A stretch of DNA of 64,000 nt from Desulfosediminicola flagellatus (GTDB lineage: Bacteria; Desulfobacterota; Desulfobulbia; Desulfobulbales; Desulfocapsaceae), in the NCBI RefSeq assembly GCF_005116655.2, contig NZ_CP050698.1, forward strand, positions 2,944,501 to 3,008,500. Direction: 5' to 3'. This document shows positions 27,014-37,734 of the stretch, piece after piece. The position numbers were made by a program, and so were the translations under genes. Under the pieces are notes generated by a model. That model saw only the letters and a list, made by a program, of their open reading frames with translations. It was not told the origin of the DNA and made no database searches. Position 1 is the stretch's first letter; every line of letters starts with the position of its first letter.

Positions 27014-28120
27014 ATGAAAATACTCTTCCTGTGTAAGCGAAAATACATGAATCATGATGTTATCGATGACAGATATGGTCGACTCTACTATTTGCCCTAT
27101 GAACTTTCAAAGCTTGGTCATCAGATCATCTGTTCGTGCCTCAGTTACAAAACAACACAAGAAATACCTTTTACAAACCAAACACAAAGTCACCAAGTTC
27201 CTAATTTTAGTTTGCATTCGTATAATGCAGGCCATTTCGGACAACACATACCCCGATATATACAACAGCTACTGGCTTCAATCAAAAACAACAAACCTGA
27301 TATAATTATCGGCGGTTCAGATGCTTTTCATGTCATCATCACCCACCTGGTCTCTAAGTTAAGCAGCATTCCATTTTTTATTGATTTATATGATAATTTT
27401 GAAAGCTTCGGTCTCAGTAAATTGCCGCTTATGAAATGGGGATATACAAATGGTTTACGAGCATCCGGAGGAATAACGACAGTTTCAAAAGCTCTAGAAC
27501 GACATATTAATGAGCATCACCCAAACGTACCTACACTTACACTTGAAAGCACCATAGCTTCAAACACTTTTAAACCCTGTGACACTTCAGTTGCTCGTGA
27601 GAAATTCAACCTTCCTCCAAATGCTATTCTCATTGGTACAGCAGGCTCTCTATCCTCAAATAGAGGAACAGATACTCTTTTCAAGGCATTTACTTCTTTA
27701 ACCTTGATCAATCCAAATATTTACTTGGTACTTGCAGGCCCTTTGCATGGCACAATAATCCCTACAACACCAAGAATTATATATTTAGGTGAATTACCTC
27801 ATGACGTGGTTAACTACTTTGTTAATGCACTTGATGTAGCGATAATCTGTATGAAGGATGATGCATTTGGCCGCTATGCTTTCCCTCAAAAAGCCTATGA
27901 AATTCTATCTAGTCAAACTCCAGTCGTTTCAGCTGATACAGGTGCACTCCACGATCTTTTTTTAGAGTATCCTGCCTGCCTGTATGCACCTGATGATGAG
28001 AGAGACTTAGCGGAAAAACTTTTGAATCAGATTAATGAAAAGATCATACCTGATATCATACCACCGGAATGGAATGATCAAGCCAAACACCTTGAAACCT
28101 TTATAACTTCAAACCTATGA
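27014..28120 (+). CDS. GT4-family glycosyltransferase
   Basis: This encodes 368 residues with a GGAGG ribosome site before ATG 27014. It is a GT-B protein: N-terminal ILFLCKRKYMNHDV, central VGTAGSLSSNRGTDTLFKAF-like donor-domain start, and FPQKAYEILSSQTPVVSADT, where the usual E-x7-E motif is K-x-Y-E-type. It is the last plus-strand gene of the polysaccharide run and ends against the convergent GT4 at 28188. Substrate unknown. Confidence 0.83.
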   Translation: MKILFLCKRKYMNHDVIDDRYGRLYYLPYELSKLGHQIICSCLSYKTTQEIPFTNQTQSHQVPNFSLHSYNAGHFGQHIPRYIQQLLASIKNNKPDIIIGGSDAFHVIITHLVSKLSSIPFFIDLYDNFESFGLSKLPLMKWGYTNGLRASGGITTVSKALERHINEHHPNVPTLTLESTIASNTFKPCDTSVAREKFNLPPNAILIGTAGSLSSNRGTDTLFKAFTSLTLINPNIYLVLAGPLHGTIIPTTPRIIYLGELPHDVVNYFVNALDVAIICMKDDAFGRYAFPQKAYEILSSQTPVVSADTGALHDLFLEYPACLYAPDDERDLAEKLLNQINEKIIPDIIPPEWNDQAKHLETFITSNL

Positions 28121-28144
28121 TGCCTTCTACAAGTACGCTTGGGT

Positions 28145-28161
28145 CCCAATGAACCATTGGG
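28145..28161. terminator. Small hairpin between converging glycosyltransferase genes
   Basis: CCCAATG-AAC-CATTGGG is a perfect 7-bp stem in the 67-base gap between convergent genes. No T run follows, so its action as a terminator is uncertain. Confidence 0.35.
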
Positions 28162-28187
28162 TTGCTACAATTCTCTATACACAAACA

Positions 28188-29402
28188 TTATTTTTCAACA
28201 ACACGCTTATATATATCAGAATAACTCTCTGCTATATGGTTCCAGTTATACTTCTCGATACATCGTAATCTACCTTTTCTGGCAATTTTTATCATCGCAG
28301 CCTGGTTCGACAGTGCATATATAATTCTTTCGGAAATAGCATCACTACTTTTCTGCTGTACCAATAGACCCGTTTGATGATCAATAATTATATCTCCAAT
28401 CCCGCCAACATTACTACCAACCAATAAACAGCCCGACATAGCGGCCTCTACAAAAGTTAGCCCAAAGCCTTCCTGTTCCCCCCCTGATGCTTCAATTGAA
28501 GGTCCTACAAAAATGCATGCTTTTTTATAATAATTAGGAAGATCGGAATTTGGTATTGCTCCGGCAAAAGTTATATGGCCATCTAACCCCAAAGCAGTCA
28601 CCTCTGCTTGCAATTCAGCGTCCAACTCTCCTGACCCAACAATCGTCAGACATACGTCAGGAAACTTTTCCAGAACTTCGCCTATTGCACGTATCAAATA
28701 TACAACCCCTTTCACTTCAGTGAGCCTACCAACATAAAGAATTTTTTTCCTTTCGAATCGTTGAGCATTCACTCCTTGTTCATCAACTACCTCTGAGCTG
28801 AAAAGCTTATCATCAACCCCCATAGGCAGAACGATAATCTTTCTTGTGTCACAATGTTCAGTTAACAGCTCATTTTTGATAGCAATACTTACTGCCGTAA
28901 CAGTAGTTGCTCTTTTACAAATCAAACTTCGTATTTTTTTATAAATAGAATTTTTAAAACCGAATACATCCCCGCCATGAGCCGTAACAATATATGGAAT
29001 CTTGTACAATCCACTTATCAGATAGGTGAAAAAACCAAGTGGAATCAGCCAATGAGCATGGATAAGTGCTGGCTTTAGTGTACGTGAATACCTTATAAGC
29101 GCAATTAACGCAGAGATAAGAAAAAAAGGCAAAACACAATAATAGCGTTTGTCTCTCTTAAGTGTTGGAAGGATACCAATCGAACCTGCAAGCCTCTCAT
29201 ATTTAGGTATAAAATACCTGAATCTTTTCACATGAATCTCATCTAATTGCTCATGTAATGCTGCTCCTGGATAATGAGGCATGAGAACATAAACTTCAAA
29301 TTCATTAGTCAAACGCTTGCATAATTCGAATACAAATGGAGGATCAGTATCTCTTGCCCAGCGCGGGAACGTCGTCGTGAAAACTAGAATTCGAGGTTTC
29401 AT
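28188..29402 (-). CDS. GT4-family glycosyltransferase
   Basis: This encodes 404 residues. The N-terminal LVFTTTFPRWARDTDPPFVF is typical of the exopolysaccharide GT4 group. Next come HAHWLIPLGFFTYL and VTAHGGDVFGF, then KILYVGRLTEVKGVVYLI, IVGSGELDAELQ and the E-x7-E block EGFGLTFVEAAMSGCLLV near residue 320. Together with the GT2 at 29432 it makes a minus-strand pair facing the plus-strand cluster. It should add a sugar to a lipid-linked intermediate. Confidence 0.9.
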   Translation of the reverse strand: MKPRILVFTTTFPRWARDTDPPFVFELCKRLTNEFEVYVLMPHYPGAALHEQLDEIHVKRFRYFIPKYERLAGSIGILPTLKRDKRYYCVLPFFLISALIALIRYSRTLKPALIHAHWLIPLGFFTYLISGLYKIPYIVTAHGGDVFGFKNSIYKKIRSLICKRATTVTAVSIAIKNELLTEHCDTRKIIVLPMGVDDKLFSSEVVDEQGVNAQRFERKKILYVGRLTEVKGVVYLIRAIGEVLEKFPDVCLTIVGSGELDAELQAEVTALGLDGHITFAGAIPNSDLPNYYKKACIFVGPSIEASGGEQEGFGLTFVEAAMSGCLLVGSNVGGIGDIIIDHQTGLLVQQKSSDAISERIIYALSNQAAMIKIARKGRLRCIEKYNWNHIAESYSDIYKRVVEK

Positions 29403-29431
29403 ACACAGCTCATGGCCAGCAACATAAGTAA

Positions 29432-30298
29432 TTATTTGACTCGATCATACCGCATCTGTGATATCTGCTCTGAAACGAGACCGATCATTAATATAATTAC
29501 AGAGGTACTAACCAATAGTGCAGACATATTTGTAAAACGTCCTTGCGTGACAAAAGTGAAGATGTAATATGCTATTCCTGTCAAAAAAAGACTAATACTA
29601 ACAGGTAAGAACATCCGCAAAGGTGAGAATAACGTAGCAATCTTAAAGATTATAAGCAAAAAGCGAATACCATCTTCAGCGATTTTTATCTTACTCTTAC
29701 CTACTCTTCTGTTACTTTTAATCCCTACATATTTCAAACTGTAACCGAGCCGTAAGTAAGCCATAGTTAAAGTAGTTGGGTAAGAAAACGTGTTAGGCAA
29801 AAGATAGATGAAGTTACTGACAGTTTCTTTTCGGACTAACCTGAAACCTGATGTCAGATCTAGAATCCTGAAATTTGTGACATACGATGCAATCCGGTTA
29901 TATAAATAGTTTGCAAGGTCTCTATGCAATGATGTTTCTGAAGATTTTGTGCGCGCACCAACAACCATATCATAGCTGTCTTTATGCTCTAAGAGTAATG
30001 CGATGTCTTCTGGGTTATGCTGGCCATCTGCATCCATCATGATGACCCAATCACCTTTCGCAGTGCGTAGACCTGATTTTATCGCAGCACCATTACCTAT
30101 ATTATAGGGGTGAGGCCAAACATTAGCACCAGCGTCCATGGCGACCTGCATTGTACTGTCAGTTGAACCGTCATCAACCACTAATATTTCAAAGTCAGGA
30201 TGAAGCTCCTGAATTTTCAGAATTGTTTTGCCTATGCTGTGTTCCTCGTTAAACGCAGGAATCAGAACTGTGACTACTACCCTATCGTTTTTTTTCAC
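29432..30298 (-). CDS. GT2 of the dolichyl/undecaprenyl-phosphate sugar transferase type
   Basis: This encodes 288 residues. The GT-A core is VTVLIPAFNEEHSIGKTILK, LVVDDGSTDSTMQVA, NIGNGAAIKSGL and VIMMDADGQHNPED, matching the DPM1/ArnC/GtrB group. Two hydrophobic segments at about residues 215-270 anchor it in the membrane. Such enzymes load a sugar onto polyprenyl phosphate for use on the outer side of the membrane. The product could feed GT-C enzymes such as the TPR protein at 6190. That link is inference. Confidence 0.87.
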   Translation of the reverse strand: MKKNDRVVVTVLIPAFNEEHSIGKTILKIQELHPDFEILVVDDGSTDSTMQVAMDAGANVWPHPYNIGNGAAIKSGLRTAKGDWVIMMDADGQHNPEDIALLLEHKDSYDMVVGARTKSSETSLHRDLANYLYNRIASYVTNFRILDLTSGFRLVRKETVSNFIYLLPNTFSYPTTLTMAYLRLGYSLKYVGIKSNRRVGKSKIKIAEDGIRFLLIIFKIATLFSPLRMFLPVSISLFLTGIAYYIFTFVTQGRFTNMSALLVSTSVIILMIGLVSEQISQMRYDRVK

Positions 30299-30317
30299 GA
30301 AGTGATTCTCTCTTTTG

Positions 30318-30343
30318 CTGCTACCGGAAAGAACCGGTAGCAG
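30318..30343. terminator. Hairpin after glmM
   Basis: CTGCTACCGG and CCGGTAGCAG form a perfect 10-bp stem with a 6-base loop between glmM and the next minus-strand gene. It lacks a T run on either strand, so it may only pause or protect transcript ends. Confidence 0.45.
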
Positions 30344-30364
30344 GCGTTAGGAAAGAGATATCGG

Positions 30365-31717
30365 TCAGCTGCGGTCGGCCTTTCTTATAAGATCACATAA
30401 CTCATCAGCCATTGTGTTTATCTCATTCTCATCCTGGCCTTCGATCATTACCCTGATAACGGGCTCGGTTCCTGAAGGCCTGACCAGTATCCTTCCATTT
30501 TTTCCTAGTTTTTCCTCTAACTTCTTTACAGTTTCAGGAAATTCAGGGATTGTGTCAACCGGAATTTTCGAGGACATTCGAACATTTTTGAGAACTTGCG
30601 GAAAACTCTCCATGACAGTCGCCAATTCTGAGAGAGTTTTTTTGCGCTTTTTCATAATTGCAAGCAACTGCAGACCAGCAAGGATACCATCACCTGTTGT
30701 GATGTGATCTAAAAACACCAGATGCCCGGACTGCTCACCACCAAAGGAGTAGCCACGCTTACGCATCTCTTCAACAACATAGCGATCGCCAACATCGGTG
30801 CGAACCATTTTGCCGCCCATCTTCTGCATGGCAACTTCAAGCCCCATATTTGACATGGTTGTTGAAACAAGGGTCTTTTTCTTTAGTTTGCGCTGCTTAA
30901 TGAGTTCCTCTGCACAAATCGCCATGATGTGGTCACCATCAACAATCTGCCCGTTTTCATCACTGACAATCAACCTGTCACCATCCCCATCAAAAGCTAA
31001 CCCAAGATCTGCGCCTAACGCCTTCACCTTCTCAGCCATTACCAGAGGGTGAAGTGCACCACAATCTTTATTGATATTTGTGCCATCCGGGGTAACACCC
31101 AAGGTTGTCACCTTGGCACCCAGTTCTTTAAAAACATGCGGCGCCACACCATATGTTGCACCATTCGCGCAATCAAGAACAATATGGAATCCGTCCAGAG
31201 TGTATTTTTTGGGAAAGGTATTTTTCAGGAATACAATATATCTCCCCTTGGCATCTTCAATTCGCGAAGCTTTACCAACCTCATCTGCAACAGGGCGAAG
31301 GGCTGCCATTTTCTGGGAGAAAATTAAATCTTCAATATCAAGTTCGACATCATCAGGGAGCTTAAACCCATCACTGGAAAATATTTTGATACCGTTATCC
31401 TGGAACGGATTATGGGAGGCTGAAATAACAACACCAGCGTCAGCACGCATGGACGTAGTAATAAAAGAAATACCTGGTGTCGGTAACGGCCCGACCAACA
31501 ACACATCAACACCCATTGAGCAGATACCTGCAGCCAGAGCATTCTCCAGCATATAACAAGAGAGTCTCGTATCTTTTCCGATTACTATTCGGTGCCCTTT
31601 AGCTTTATCCTTTACAATAAAGGCAATCGCCCTGCCGACCTGCATAGCAATTTCGATTGTCATTGGATAGATATTTGCTACACCCCTTATCCCGTCTGTT
31701 CCAAATAATTTTCGCAT
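30365..31717 (-). CDS. glmM: Phosphoglucosamine mutase
   Basis: This 450-residue enzyme has the family's usual length. It begins [15 protein letters not shown]. The phosphoserine loop is [14 protein letters not shown] with Ser101, the metal loop is FDGDGDR near residue 243, and the C-terminal phosphate-binding motif is [12 protein letters not shown]. GlmM turns glucosamine-6-phosphate into glucosamine-1-phosphate for UDP-GlcNAc, which feeds peptidoglycan and lipid A. Its start shares one base with the ybbR stop, so it is the last gene of the cdaA-ybbR-glmM operon. In Gram-positive bacteria GlmM binds and inhibits CdaA; the same may hold here. Confidence 0.97.
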   Translation of the reverse strand: MRKLFGTDGIRGVANIYPMTIEIAMQVGRAIAFIVKDKAKGHRIVIGKDTRLSCYMLENALAAGICSMGVDVLLVGPLPTPGISFITTSMRADAGVVISASHNPFQDNGIKIFSSDGFKLPDDVELDIEDLIFSQKMAALRPVADEVGKASRIEDAKGRYIVFLKNTFPKKYTLDGFHIVLDCANGATYGVAPHVFKELGAKVTTLGVTPDGTNINKDCGALHPLVMAEKVKALGADLGLAFDGDGDRLIVSDENGQIVDGDHIMAICAEELIKQRKLKKKTLVSTTMSNMGLEVAMQKMGGKMVRTDVGDRYVVEEMRKRGYSFGGEQSGHLVFLDHITTGDGILAGLQLLAIMKKRKKTLSELATVMESFPQVLKNVRMSSKIPVDTIPEFPETVKKLEEKLGKNGRILVRPSGTEPVIRVMIEGQDENEINTMADELCDLIRKADRS

Positions 31718-32886
31718 TATTCTTCAATCTTTATTTTCTTTTTAATGGCTTGTAATTTTACAATTCCGTTTTTATCTACAACTGAAACAGACTCGCGGAT
31801 TGCCTGAAGATCGAGTTCGTGATTGTCTTCTGTAGGTTCGTCTAAAACTTCTTCATCATCTCCGTTGTCGTCTAGTGATGTTCTTGAATTTTCATTGAGA
31901 GATTCCGGAAGTCTGACCAGCTTAACAGAATCTGGAACCACTGAAAGGATTTCTATAGGAAGCTCTGTATCTTCCCGTGGTATTACAGAAACTTTTAAGA
32001 AATCATCGTCTAGATCTCCGGCAATGGCAGTAACTGACAACAATTCCTTTAAATCAATTTTCTTTCGCATCAGTAATACCGGGACATTGGCAATAACATC
32101 AACAGTAGCAGGAGTCACAATTCGCTGGGATCCTCCAACGTATGCCACAACCTCCATATCACTGATTTTTTTCTCTACCGTCTTCGGACGAATGACTATG
32201 TCAGCTGTTACGGATGTCTCACCAATCAGGTCGACAATGCTTGGGTCAAGATCAAGCGGAACCTGAATTTGCCTTGACTCGTTCATCCCGTTAATATCAA
32301 TAATATCGGTGAGAAGTGCGTCGGCAAATGAGAGAAGCGTCTCAGGACCTGTTATAGTAATCTCATCAGGATTCATTTGCATTTTTTCAAGAACAAATCC
32401 CATAGCGACATCACCTGTCGTAACCGGCATAACCTGAAACTGTTTTTGGATGAGTTTGTCGAGTGAAAGTATTATTGAAGACGGCTGAATACGAAGAACA
32501 GTTATACCGTTTGGCACCTTGATAGCATCATTACTATTTTGTACGACCTTAGTGCCTGGAATAGCATCTGAAAGATTAATCTGTCGAGTCAGACCCTTGT
32601 TCGCCATATCCTGAATCACGGAACGCGGACCACTCACAGTCAATTCAATCTCTTTCTTAAACTGGTTTGAAATGACAAGATCTCTAGGGAGGTTAATAAT
32701 CTCGATAGGAACCATCACATTTTTATCGACGGTGTCCTCACCAGCAACGAAATACCACAGCATTGTTGCAAGCACTAAAGATACGCCCTTCAGCACCCAG
32801 TCCTTTGCCCAGATAGCCTGCCATTTTCTGGCAGAAAACACTCCACGAAGGAATCGGGAAACTTTCTTTAAAACCAACTTTTCCAT
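31717..32886 (-). CDS. ybbR: YbbR-domain protein (CdaR-like)
   Basis: This 389-residue protein has one N-terminal membrane segment ([19 protein letters not shown], about residues 33-51). Repeated YbbR domains of about 80 residues follow outside the membrane, with patterns such as [16 protein letters not shown] and [12 protein letters not shown]. The acidic tail is rich in D and E. YbbR/CdaR proteins sit beside the diadenylate cyclase CdaA and adjust its activity. The gene overlaps cdaA by 19 bases and touches glmM, as in the well-known conserved operon. Confidence 0.88.
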   Translation of the reverse strand: MEKLVLKKVSRFLRGVFSARKWQAIWAKDWVLKGVSLVLATMLWYFVAGEDTVDKNVMVPIEIINLPRDLVISNQFKKEIELTVSGPRSVIQDMANKGLTRQINLSDAIPGTKVVQNSNDAIKVPNGITVLRIQPSSIILSLDKLIQKQFQVMPVTTGDVAMGFVLEKMQMNPDEITITGPETLLSFADALLTDIIDINGMNESRQIQVPLDLDPSIVDLIGETSVTADIVIRPKTVEKKISDMEVVAYVGGSQRIVTPATVDVIANVPVLLMRKKIDLKELLSVTAIAGDLDDDFLKVSVIPREDTELPIEILSVVPDSVKLVRLPESLNENSRTSLDDNGDDEEVLDEPTEDNHELDLQAIRESVSVVDKNGIVKLQAIKKKIKIEE

Positions 32887-33650
32887 GACTGGGAGGCCCC
32901 TTCCTTCGGTATAAAAATTGCTCGCAGGCTGTTACTCAAACTGATCTCATCACTTACCGTAGTTAACGCTCCATGGCGCACAACAGATATTTCCTGTGTT
33001 TCTTCGGACACGACAAGCACAACAGCGTCTGTCTCTTCAGAGATCCCTATTGCAGCTCTGTGCCTGGTTCCATACCGTTTATTGATATATGGATTCTGGG
33101 TCAAGGGCAGGATACATCCAGCAGACTGTATACGCCCTTTGTGAATAATTACACCACCATCGTGCAGCGGTGATACTGGCATAAATATAGAAATTAGCAT
33201 TTCTTTGCAGAGTTTTGAGTCCAGATCAAAACCGGACTCAACATAATCCTGCAACCCTGTTTCACGCTCAATAACAATAAGGGCTCCAATGCGACGTTTC
33301 GACAGATAGAAAACCGATCGTATTATTTCATCCAGATCTTTGTCAGCGACATCCATTGTTTTTTGAAATGGAGATTTACCGACTTGAGTTAAAGCCCTTC
33401 TGATATCCTGCTGGAAAACAATGATTACAATTAAGAGCAGAGAACTCAAAAATGTCTGCATCAACCACATCAGGGCTGATAGATCGAATATTTTTGCAAT
33501 AAAATAGACAATAGACAGAATAAACAGGCCCAAAACCATTTGAACGGAGCGCGTCCCGCGTATGATTGAAATGAGCTGATGGATTATGAAAGCGACAACG
33601 AGGATATCCAGGAGATCCTGCCAGCGAAAGTAACTAGGGACTTCAAACAT
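32868..33650 (-). CDS. cdaA: Membrane diadenylate cyclase CdaA (c-di-AMP synthase)
   Basis: This 260-residue protein has three hydrophobic segments in residues 10-80 and then a DisA_N/DAC domain. The catalytic motifs are DGGVII (residues 164-169; DGA in most family members) and GTRHRAA (194-200), which bind and join two ATP molecules. It should make cyclic di-AMP at the inner membrane. The operon with ybbR and glmM is the conserved context. C-di-AMP usually controls potassium, osmolyte and cell-wall balance; no receptor can be recognised in this window. The Ala-to-Gly change in DGA is small and probably tolerated. Confidence 0.94.
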   Translation of the reverse strand: MFEVPSYFRWQDLLDILVVAFIIHQLISIIRGTRSVQMVLGLFILSIVYFIAKIFDLSALMWLMQTFLSSLLLIVIIVFQQDIRRALTQVGKSPFQKTMDVADKDLDEIIRSVFYLSKRRIGALIVIERETGLQDYVESGFDLDSKLCKEMLISIFMPVSPLHDGGVIIHKGRIQSAGCILPLTQNPYINKRYGTRHRAAIGISEETDAVVLVVSEETQEISVVRHGALTTVSDEISLSNSLRAIFIPKEGASQSWKSWF

Positions 33651-34113
33651 TGGGTAATTATTAACAGGTTATCAATAGTTTAATCCGGTCTTCAGCAACC
33701 AGGTGATTTCTAGAACAACTTTTAATTAATTGTTTCATTTTGAACTGACTATTAACTTACTAGGTAACAACGTATTTTGCCAAATAAATTCAGAGGTGAA
33801 AGCAGGTTTTCTCAATTACCTCTAATTACCCTTAAACACAGAAATTATTAAATATCCACAGCCCCGGATTATTCATGCATGAGTTCTGATTATAAAATGA
33901 CCGTAAATCCTAAACATAATTACACTCGTAAAACGTTATCATCCAAATATTACTATGATTCATGCTTGCAAAAAGCTTCAACAAAAGGCATACCTTTTAT
34001 TCCGGCAACAATAGCTGCTCCAAATGTATCAATAGATTCCACTTTTGCGCATTTGAATATTTCAAAAAGAGCGGTAGATTTTTTCAAACCATTAGCCCTA
34101 TTGTAGTGTCATC
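33651..34113. other. Divergent intergenic region between cdaA and the DUF748 gene
   Basis: About 460 bases must hold both outward promoters. A 75-codon frame at 33879-34106 is present but has no family likeness or ribosome site, so I do not call it a gene. Confidence 0.45.
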
Positions 34114-37100
34114 ATGACTGATCGTTTTGGTACCATCTCTATCGACTCTGTTTCATCAGGCTCAAAAACGCCTTCACCTTCCAGCAGACAGAAGCAAAAA
34201 AAGAAAAGCAAAAAAACAGTCCCAGCGAAAAAAAAAGGATATTTTGATGTTGCGGCTATAGTAGTTATTGTCCTGTTTTTTCTAATTGGCGGCTACTCAG
34301 CCCTTGGCTTTTGGGCTGTACCTAAATATATCACTTCCAGCCTACCTGAAAAAATACAGAAAGATACAGGTTTGACACTAGAAATCAGTCAGGTGAGATT
34401 TCACCCTTTCACGTTTAATCTTGTGGTTGATGATGTTGTCCTTTCAAATCCTGATAAGCCTACCCCGCTTGCACAATTACAATCATTTCAAGCAGACATA
34501 GCTCTTATCCCGCTACTCAAAGGTGAACTTGTTACCACCAACCTGCTGATAAGTAACCTCAATATTGATATCATTCGCAATGAAAATGGTGAGTATAATT
34601 TTTCACAGACACTTACAGGTAAACAACAAAAGGTTACTGGAGAAATTTTTGATTTTACAGAACTCCCCTTTCTTTTCTCTCTCAATAATATTGCCATCAG
34701 AGATAGTAAAGTTACCTTTACGGATGTCCCGAAATCGAGCACACATCACATCGAACATATAGAGCTTTCCCTTCCAAACCTTTCGAATTTTTCATTTGCA
34801 GCAGAAGACTACATTCACCCAAGTTTCTCAGCAGTTATAAATGGCAGCCCTGTTAATCTTACAGGCCAGGCTGCAATTTCAGGCAACAACGAGACTAAAG
34901 ACTCACTGCAAACCAACCTCGCAATACATTTCGACCTCATAGATCTCCCCCTCTATTTCGACTACCTTCCTGCAACACTGCCCTTTGACATAACACAGGG
35001 TAAAGCTACCGGTGACCTGCAGTTGTCATTTTCACAGGTATCAGCTAAAGAAAAGCTTGCGGTCGAATTCTCTTTTGAAGCAACAGATACTGTTGCAATA
35101 GACCAGCAAAAACTATTCAACCTTAAAATTCCAGTCGCTAAGTTTGAAGGTACACTCCACCCTTTCACTCAAGTCATTCGATTGAATTCAGTCGTTCTAC
35201 GAGAACCGGTATTTCAATCGGGTAGTGACTTCTCAGAAATATTTTCCCGTAAAATCCCCTCTGATTCCCCAAATGCTATCAATCGTCAGTCAGGATCCAT
35301 CACTGACAGCAGCATTACAATACAATCCGCACTCATTGATAATGGCACCTACCTGCGCGTTAAAGGGACGAGTGCAGATGTCATTGATAAGTGGGAATCC
35401 ATTCAGTTTGGCCTGAAAAACTATGCCAGCACAGGTGCTTTAAGTTCATCAGAGCAAACACGGTTTCGTATTAGTGCAGAACAGAGCGATAGCCAGGCCA
35501 CAATGAGTTGGCAGGGTACATTTGATGCACAAGGGTTACCCGCAGGAGATATACACCTTGATAACATTTCAGCTGACAAACTGTTTACTTTTGTCGACCT
35601 GACCAGCATCTCACAAACTTCAGGCACCGCTGACGCGAAGGGATTCATCAGTATTCGAAAAACTCCAGACGCCAGTTATCCATTTACAGCCTACATTGAA
35701 GAAGGAAACTGTTCACTGTACGATTTGGAGTTAAAAGACGACGATATCGTGTGGTATAAATCTGCTGTCAGCAAAATAAGCGGTTTTAGCAAAAAAGGAA
35801 AACTGATCAACCTTGGAGATATACAGTCTCAAAACAGTTCAATAGCCATCAACATCGACAGTCTGCCTGCTATATTAAATGAAATTTCTGCCCAGAATAG
35901 TTTACTTGGTGTTGATTCACTTGATATCTCTGGAGCATTACGATTGTCAAAAAGTAACTCTTCTACACCAGAACTTGTTTTCCCTGAGATATCTGTACAA
36001 GCCATCCATCTCAATAAAAACGATATAGCCCAGGAACGAGATAACCTGACTATTCGGGTCCAAACTGAACAGAACGGTGTTATTCAGGCAAAAGGGAAAA
36101 TACAGATCAACCCTATGGCGGCCCACCTCAATACTCAGTTTCACAATTTAAACAGCCTGAAGATATTGCCATGGTTCAGCGACCATACTCTTTTAAAACA
36201 GATAGACGCTGAATTAAGCGGCAAAGGTGATTTTTCCTACCCTGATGTAGGCTTTACCGGCGAACTCTCCCTAAAAGAAGGTGCATTGTCTGAAAATGAC
36301 AAAAAGTACTTTTCCTGGGAACACATAGAGTTTCCAGACCTGCTATATAGCCGCACGCCATCACACATAGGTGGCACAACATGCAATATATCCTCTCCAA
36401 AACTGCAACTGAATCATGATGCTTCAAGTAAACATATTGTCTCAACCCTCAATACCTTCTTTCAAAAACATATACCGTCCAAACATAGCAATCATGAAAA
36501 GACAACTATTGTGCCTCAGGTAGATTTCAAGGAAATATCTATAACATCTGGTCAAATTGAAGTAACTGACTCGCGACTTAAGCCAAGCTGGACTGGAGAA
36601 ATATCTGAATTCAATGGTCGACTTGAAAAATTCACATCAAGTCCTCAAGCTCCGCCGACTTTATTCTCATTCGAAGGTTTGCTTGATTCTGTCACATTTT
36701 CTCTTTCAGGAAAGAATCATTTTTTTGACGCTTCCAAGCAAGGCGAGTCTACATTAACCATTAATGATTTTCCACTCCCCTCCTTCCACGCGCAACTATC
36801 AGAACAGCTTGATATTGACTCAAGCCATGGCAGTGTCTCAGTGGCAGTAAACACAACATGGGTAAATGATAAACTCACTCAGGATAGTCAGCTTGTATTC
36901 AGCCAGATAGATCCGATTTCTCCCACATCTCAATCGGCTCTTACACTTGCACTTATAAGTGATGCTGACAAAATTTTCACGTTATCCTCATCGACAGAAA
37001 GAGACCTTAACGACCTACAGTCTTCAGTTTTTTCCGATGCAGTTACCTCGTTCAAAAAGCTTGTTATTAAAGGATCAGTTTCACCATTACTCCTGTTACC

Positions 37101-37734
37101 TGATGACTATAAAGATCTCTCAGGTAACGAATTTGCTGAATTCTATCCAGGCCAGACGGAACTGACAGGTGCCGGGCGGGAGTCCCTCTCGCGGTTTAGT
37201 AATTTTTTATCTTCTCACCCTCAAACAGGTATCACTGTAACCGGTAGCGCAGATTCGATCGTCGATACTGCTGCTCTTACAAGGAAGCTGGAAATAATTG
37301 AACGTGATCGCGTTGAAGCAGAAAACCGCATCCGCAAAAATAGCTTACAACAGGCTAAAGAGGAGTATCTGCAAAAGATCATTGCTGCAAAAACAGCTCT
37401 CGGTGAACCAGTTGATTATATTGAAGAAAAAATTCCTCTGGAGATATTTCAAAAATTTGCACCTCTCCAGGCAGAACCCATAGCCATTGATGAGAGACTT
37501 CTCATAGAACTTGCCCAGAAACGTGCTCGAGTGATTACCGATTTTTTTACAGAGAAGCTCGCTCTTGAACCCAAAAGGATTACTGTTAACGCCGTCCCCC
37601 GGATTACCACTGATTCTAGCTCACAGGGTAATCGTGTACTTTTCTCAATTGGAACCTACTCTGAGACAGTAGAATCTCAGGTTCGGGATGATACTATTGA
37701 ATTCAACACCAATCAAAACAATGACTATCAATAA
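34114..37734 (+). CDS. Giant DUF748 protein, AsmA/TamB-like, with OmpA-like C-terminus
   Basis: This encodes 1206 residues. A basic cytoplasmic tail (KQKKKSKKTVPAKKK) and one membrane helix (VAAIVVIVLFFLIGGYSALG, about residues 46-65) are followed by about 900 residues of beta-rich repeats. LTLEISQVRFHPFTFNLVVD at about residue 90 is the DUF748/AsmA signature. A C-terminal segment (TELTGAGRESLSRFSNFLSS, then LAQKRARVITDFFTEKLAL) resembles an OmpA-type peptidoglycan-binding domain broken by an insertion of about 80 coiled-coil residues. AsmA-like proteins form periplasmic bridges for lipid transfer to the outer membrane. That role here is inferred from the family. It overlaps the next gene by 14 bases. 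Confidence 0.82.
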   Translation: MTDRFGTISIDSVSSGSKTPSPSSRQKQKKKSKKTVPAKKKGYFDVAAIVVIVLFFLIGGYSALGFWAVPKYITSSLPEKIQKDTGLTLEISQVRFHPFTFNLVVDDVVLSNPDKPTPLAQLQSFQADIALIPLLKGELVTTNLLISNLNIDIIRNENGEYNFSQTLTGKQQKVTGEIFDFTELPFLFSLNNIAIRDSKVTFTDVPKSSTHHIEHIELSLPNLSNFSFAAEDYIHPSFSAVINGSPVNLTGQAAISGNNETKDSLQTNLAIHFDLIDLPLYFDYLPATLPFDITQGKATGDLQLSFSQVSAKEKLAVEFSFEATDTVAIDQQKLFNLKIPVAKFEGTLHPFTQVIRLNSVVLREPVFQSGSDFSEIFSRKIPSDSPNAINRQSGSITDSSITIQSALIDNGTYLRVKGTSADVIDKWESIQFGLKNYASTGALSSSEQTRFRISAEQSDSQATMSWQGTFDAQGLPAGDIHLDNISADKLFTFVDLTSISQTSGTADAKGFISIRKTPDASYPFTAYIEEGNCSLYDLELKDDDIVWYKSAVSKISGFSKKGKLINLGDIQSQNSSIAINIDSLPAILNEISAQNSLLGVDSLDISGALRLSKSNSSTPELVFPEISVQAIHLNKNDIAQERDNLTIRVQTEQNGVIQAKGKIQINPMAAHLNTQFHNLNSLKILPWFSDHTLLKQIDAELSGKGDFSYPDVGFTGELSLKEGALSENDKKYFSWEHIEFPDLLYSRTPSHIGGTTCNISSPKLQLNHDASSKHIVSTLNTFFQKHIPSKHSNHEKTTIVPQVDFKEISITSGQIEVTDSRLKPSWTGEISEFNGRLEKFTSSPQAPPTLFSFEGLLDSVTFSLSGKNHFFDASKQGESTLTINDFPLPSFHAQLSEQLDIDSSHGSVSVAVNTTWVNDKLTQDSQLVFSQIDPISPTSQSALTLALISDADKIFTLSSSTERDLNDLQSSVFSDAVTSFKKLVIKGSVSPLLLLPDDYKDLSGNEFAEFYPGQTELTGAGRESLSRFSNFLSSHPQTGITVTGSADSIVDTAALTRKLEIIERDRVEAENRIRKNSLQQAKEEYLQKIIAAKTALGEPVDYIEEKIPLEIFQKFAPLQAEPIAIDERLLIELAQKRARVITDFFTEKLALEPKRITVNAVPRITTDSSSQGNRVLFSIGTYSETVESQVRDDTIEFNTNQNNDYQ

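Noticed and set aside
31071..31556. 161-codon antisense frame within glmM
   Set aside because: It mirrors conserved glmM codons and has no independent support.
33879..34106. 75-codon plus-strand frame before the DUF748 gene
   Set aside because: There is no ribosome site, no family likeness and biased composition; it probably arises by chance in an intergenic promoter region.
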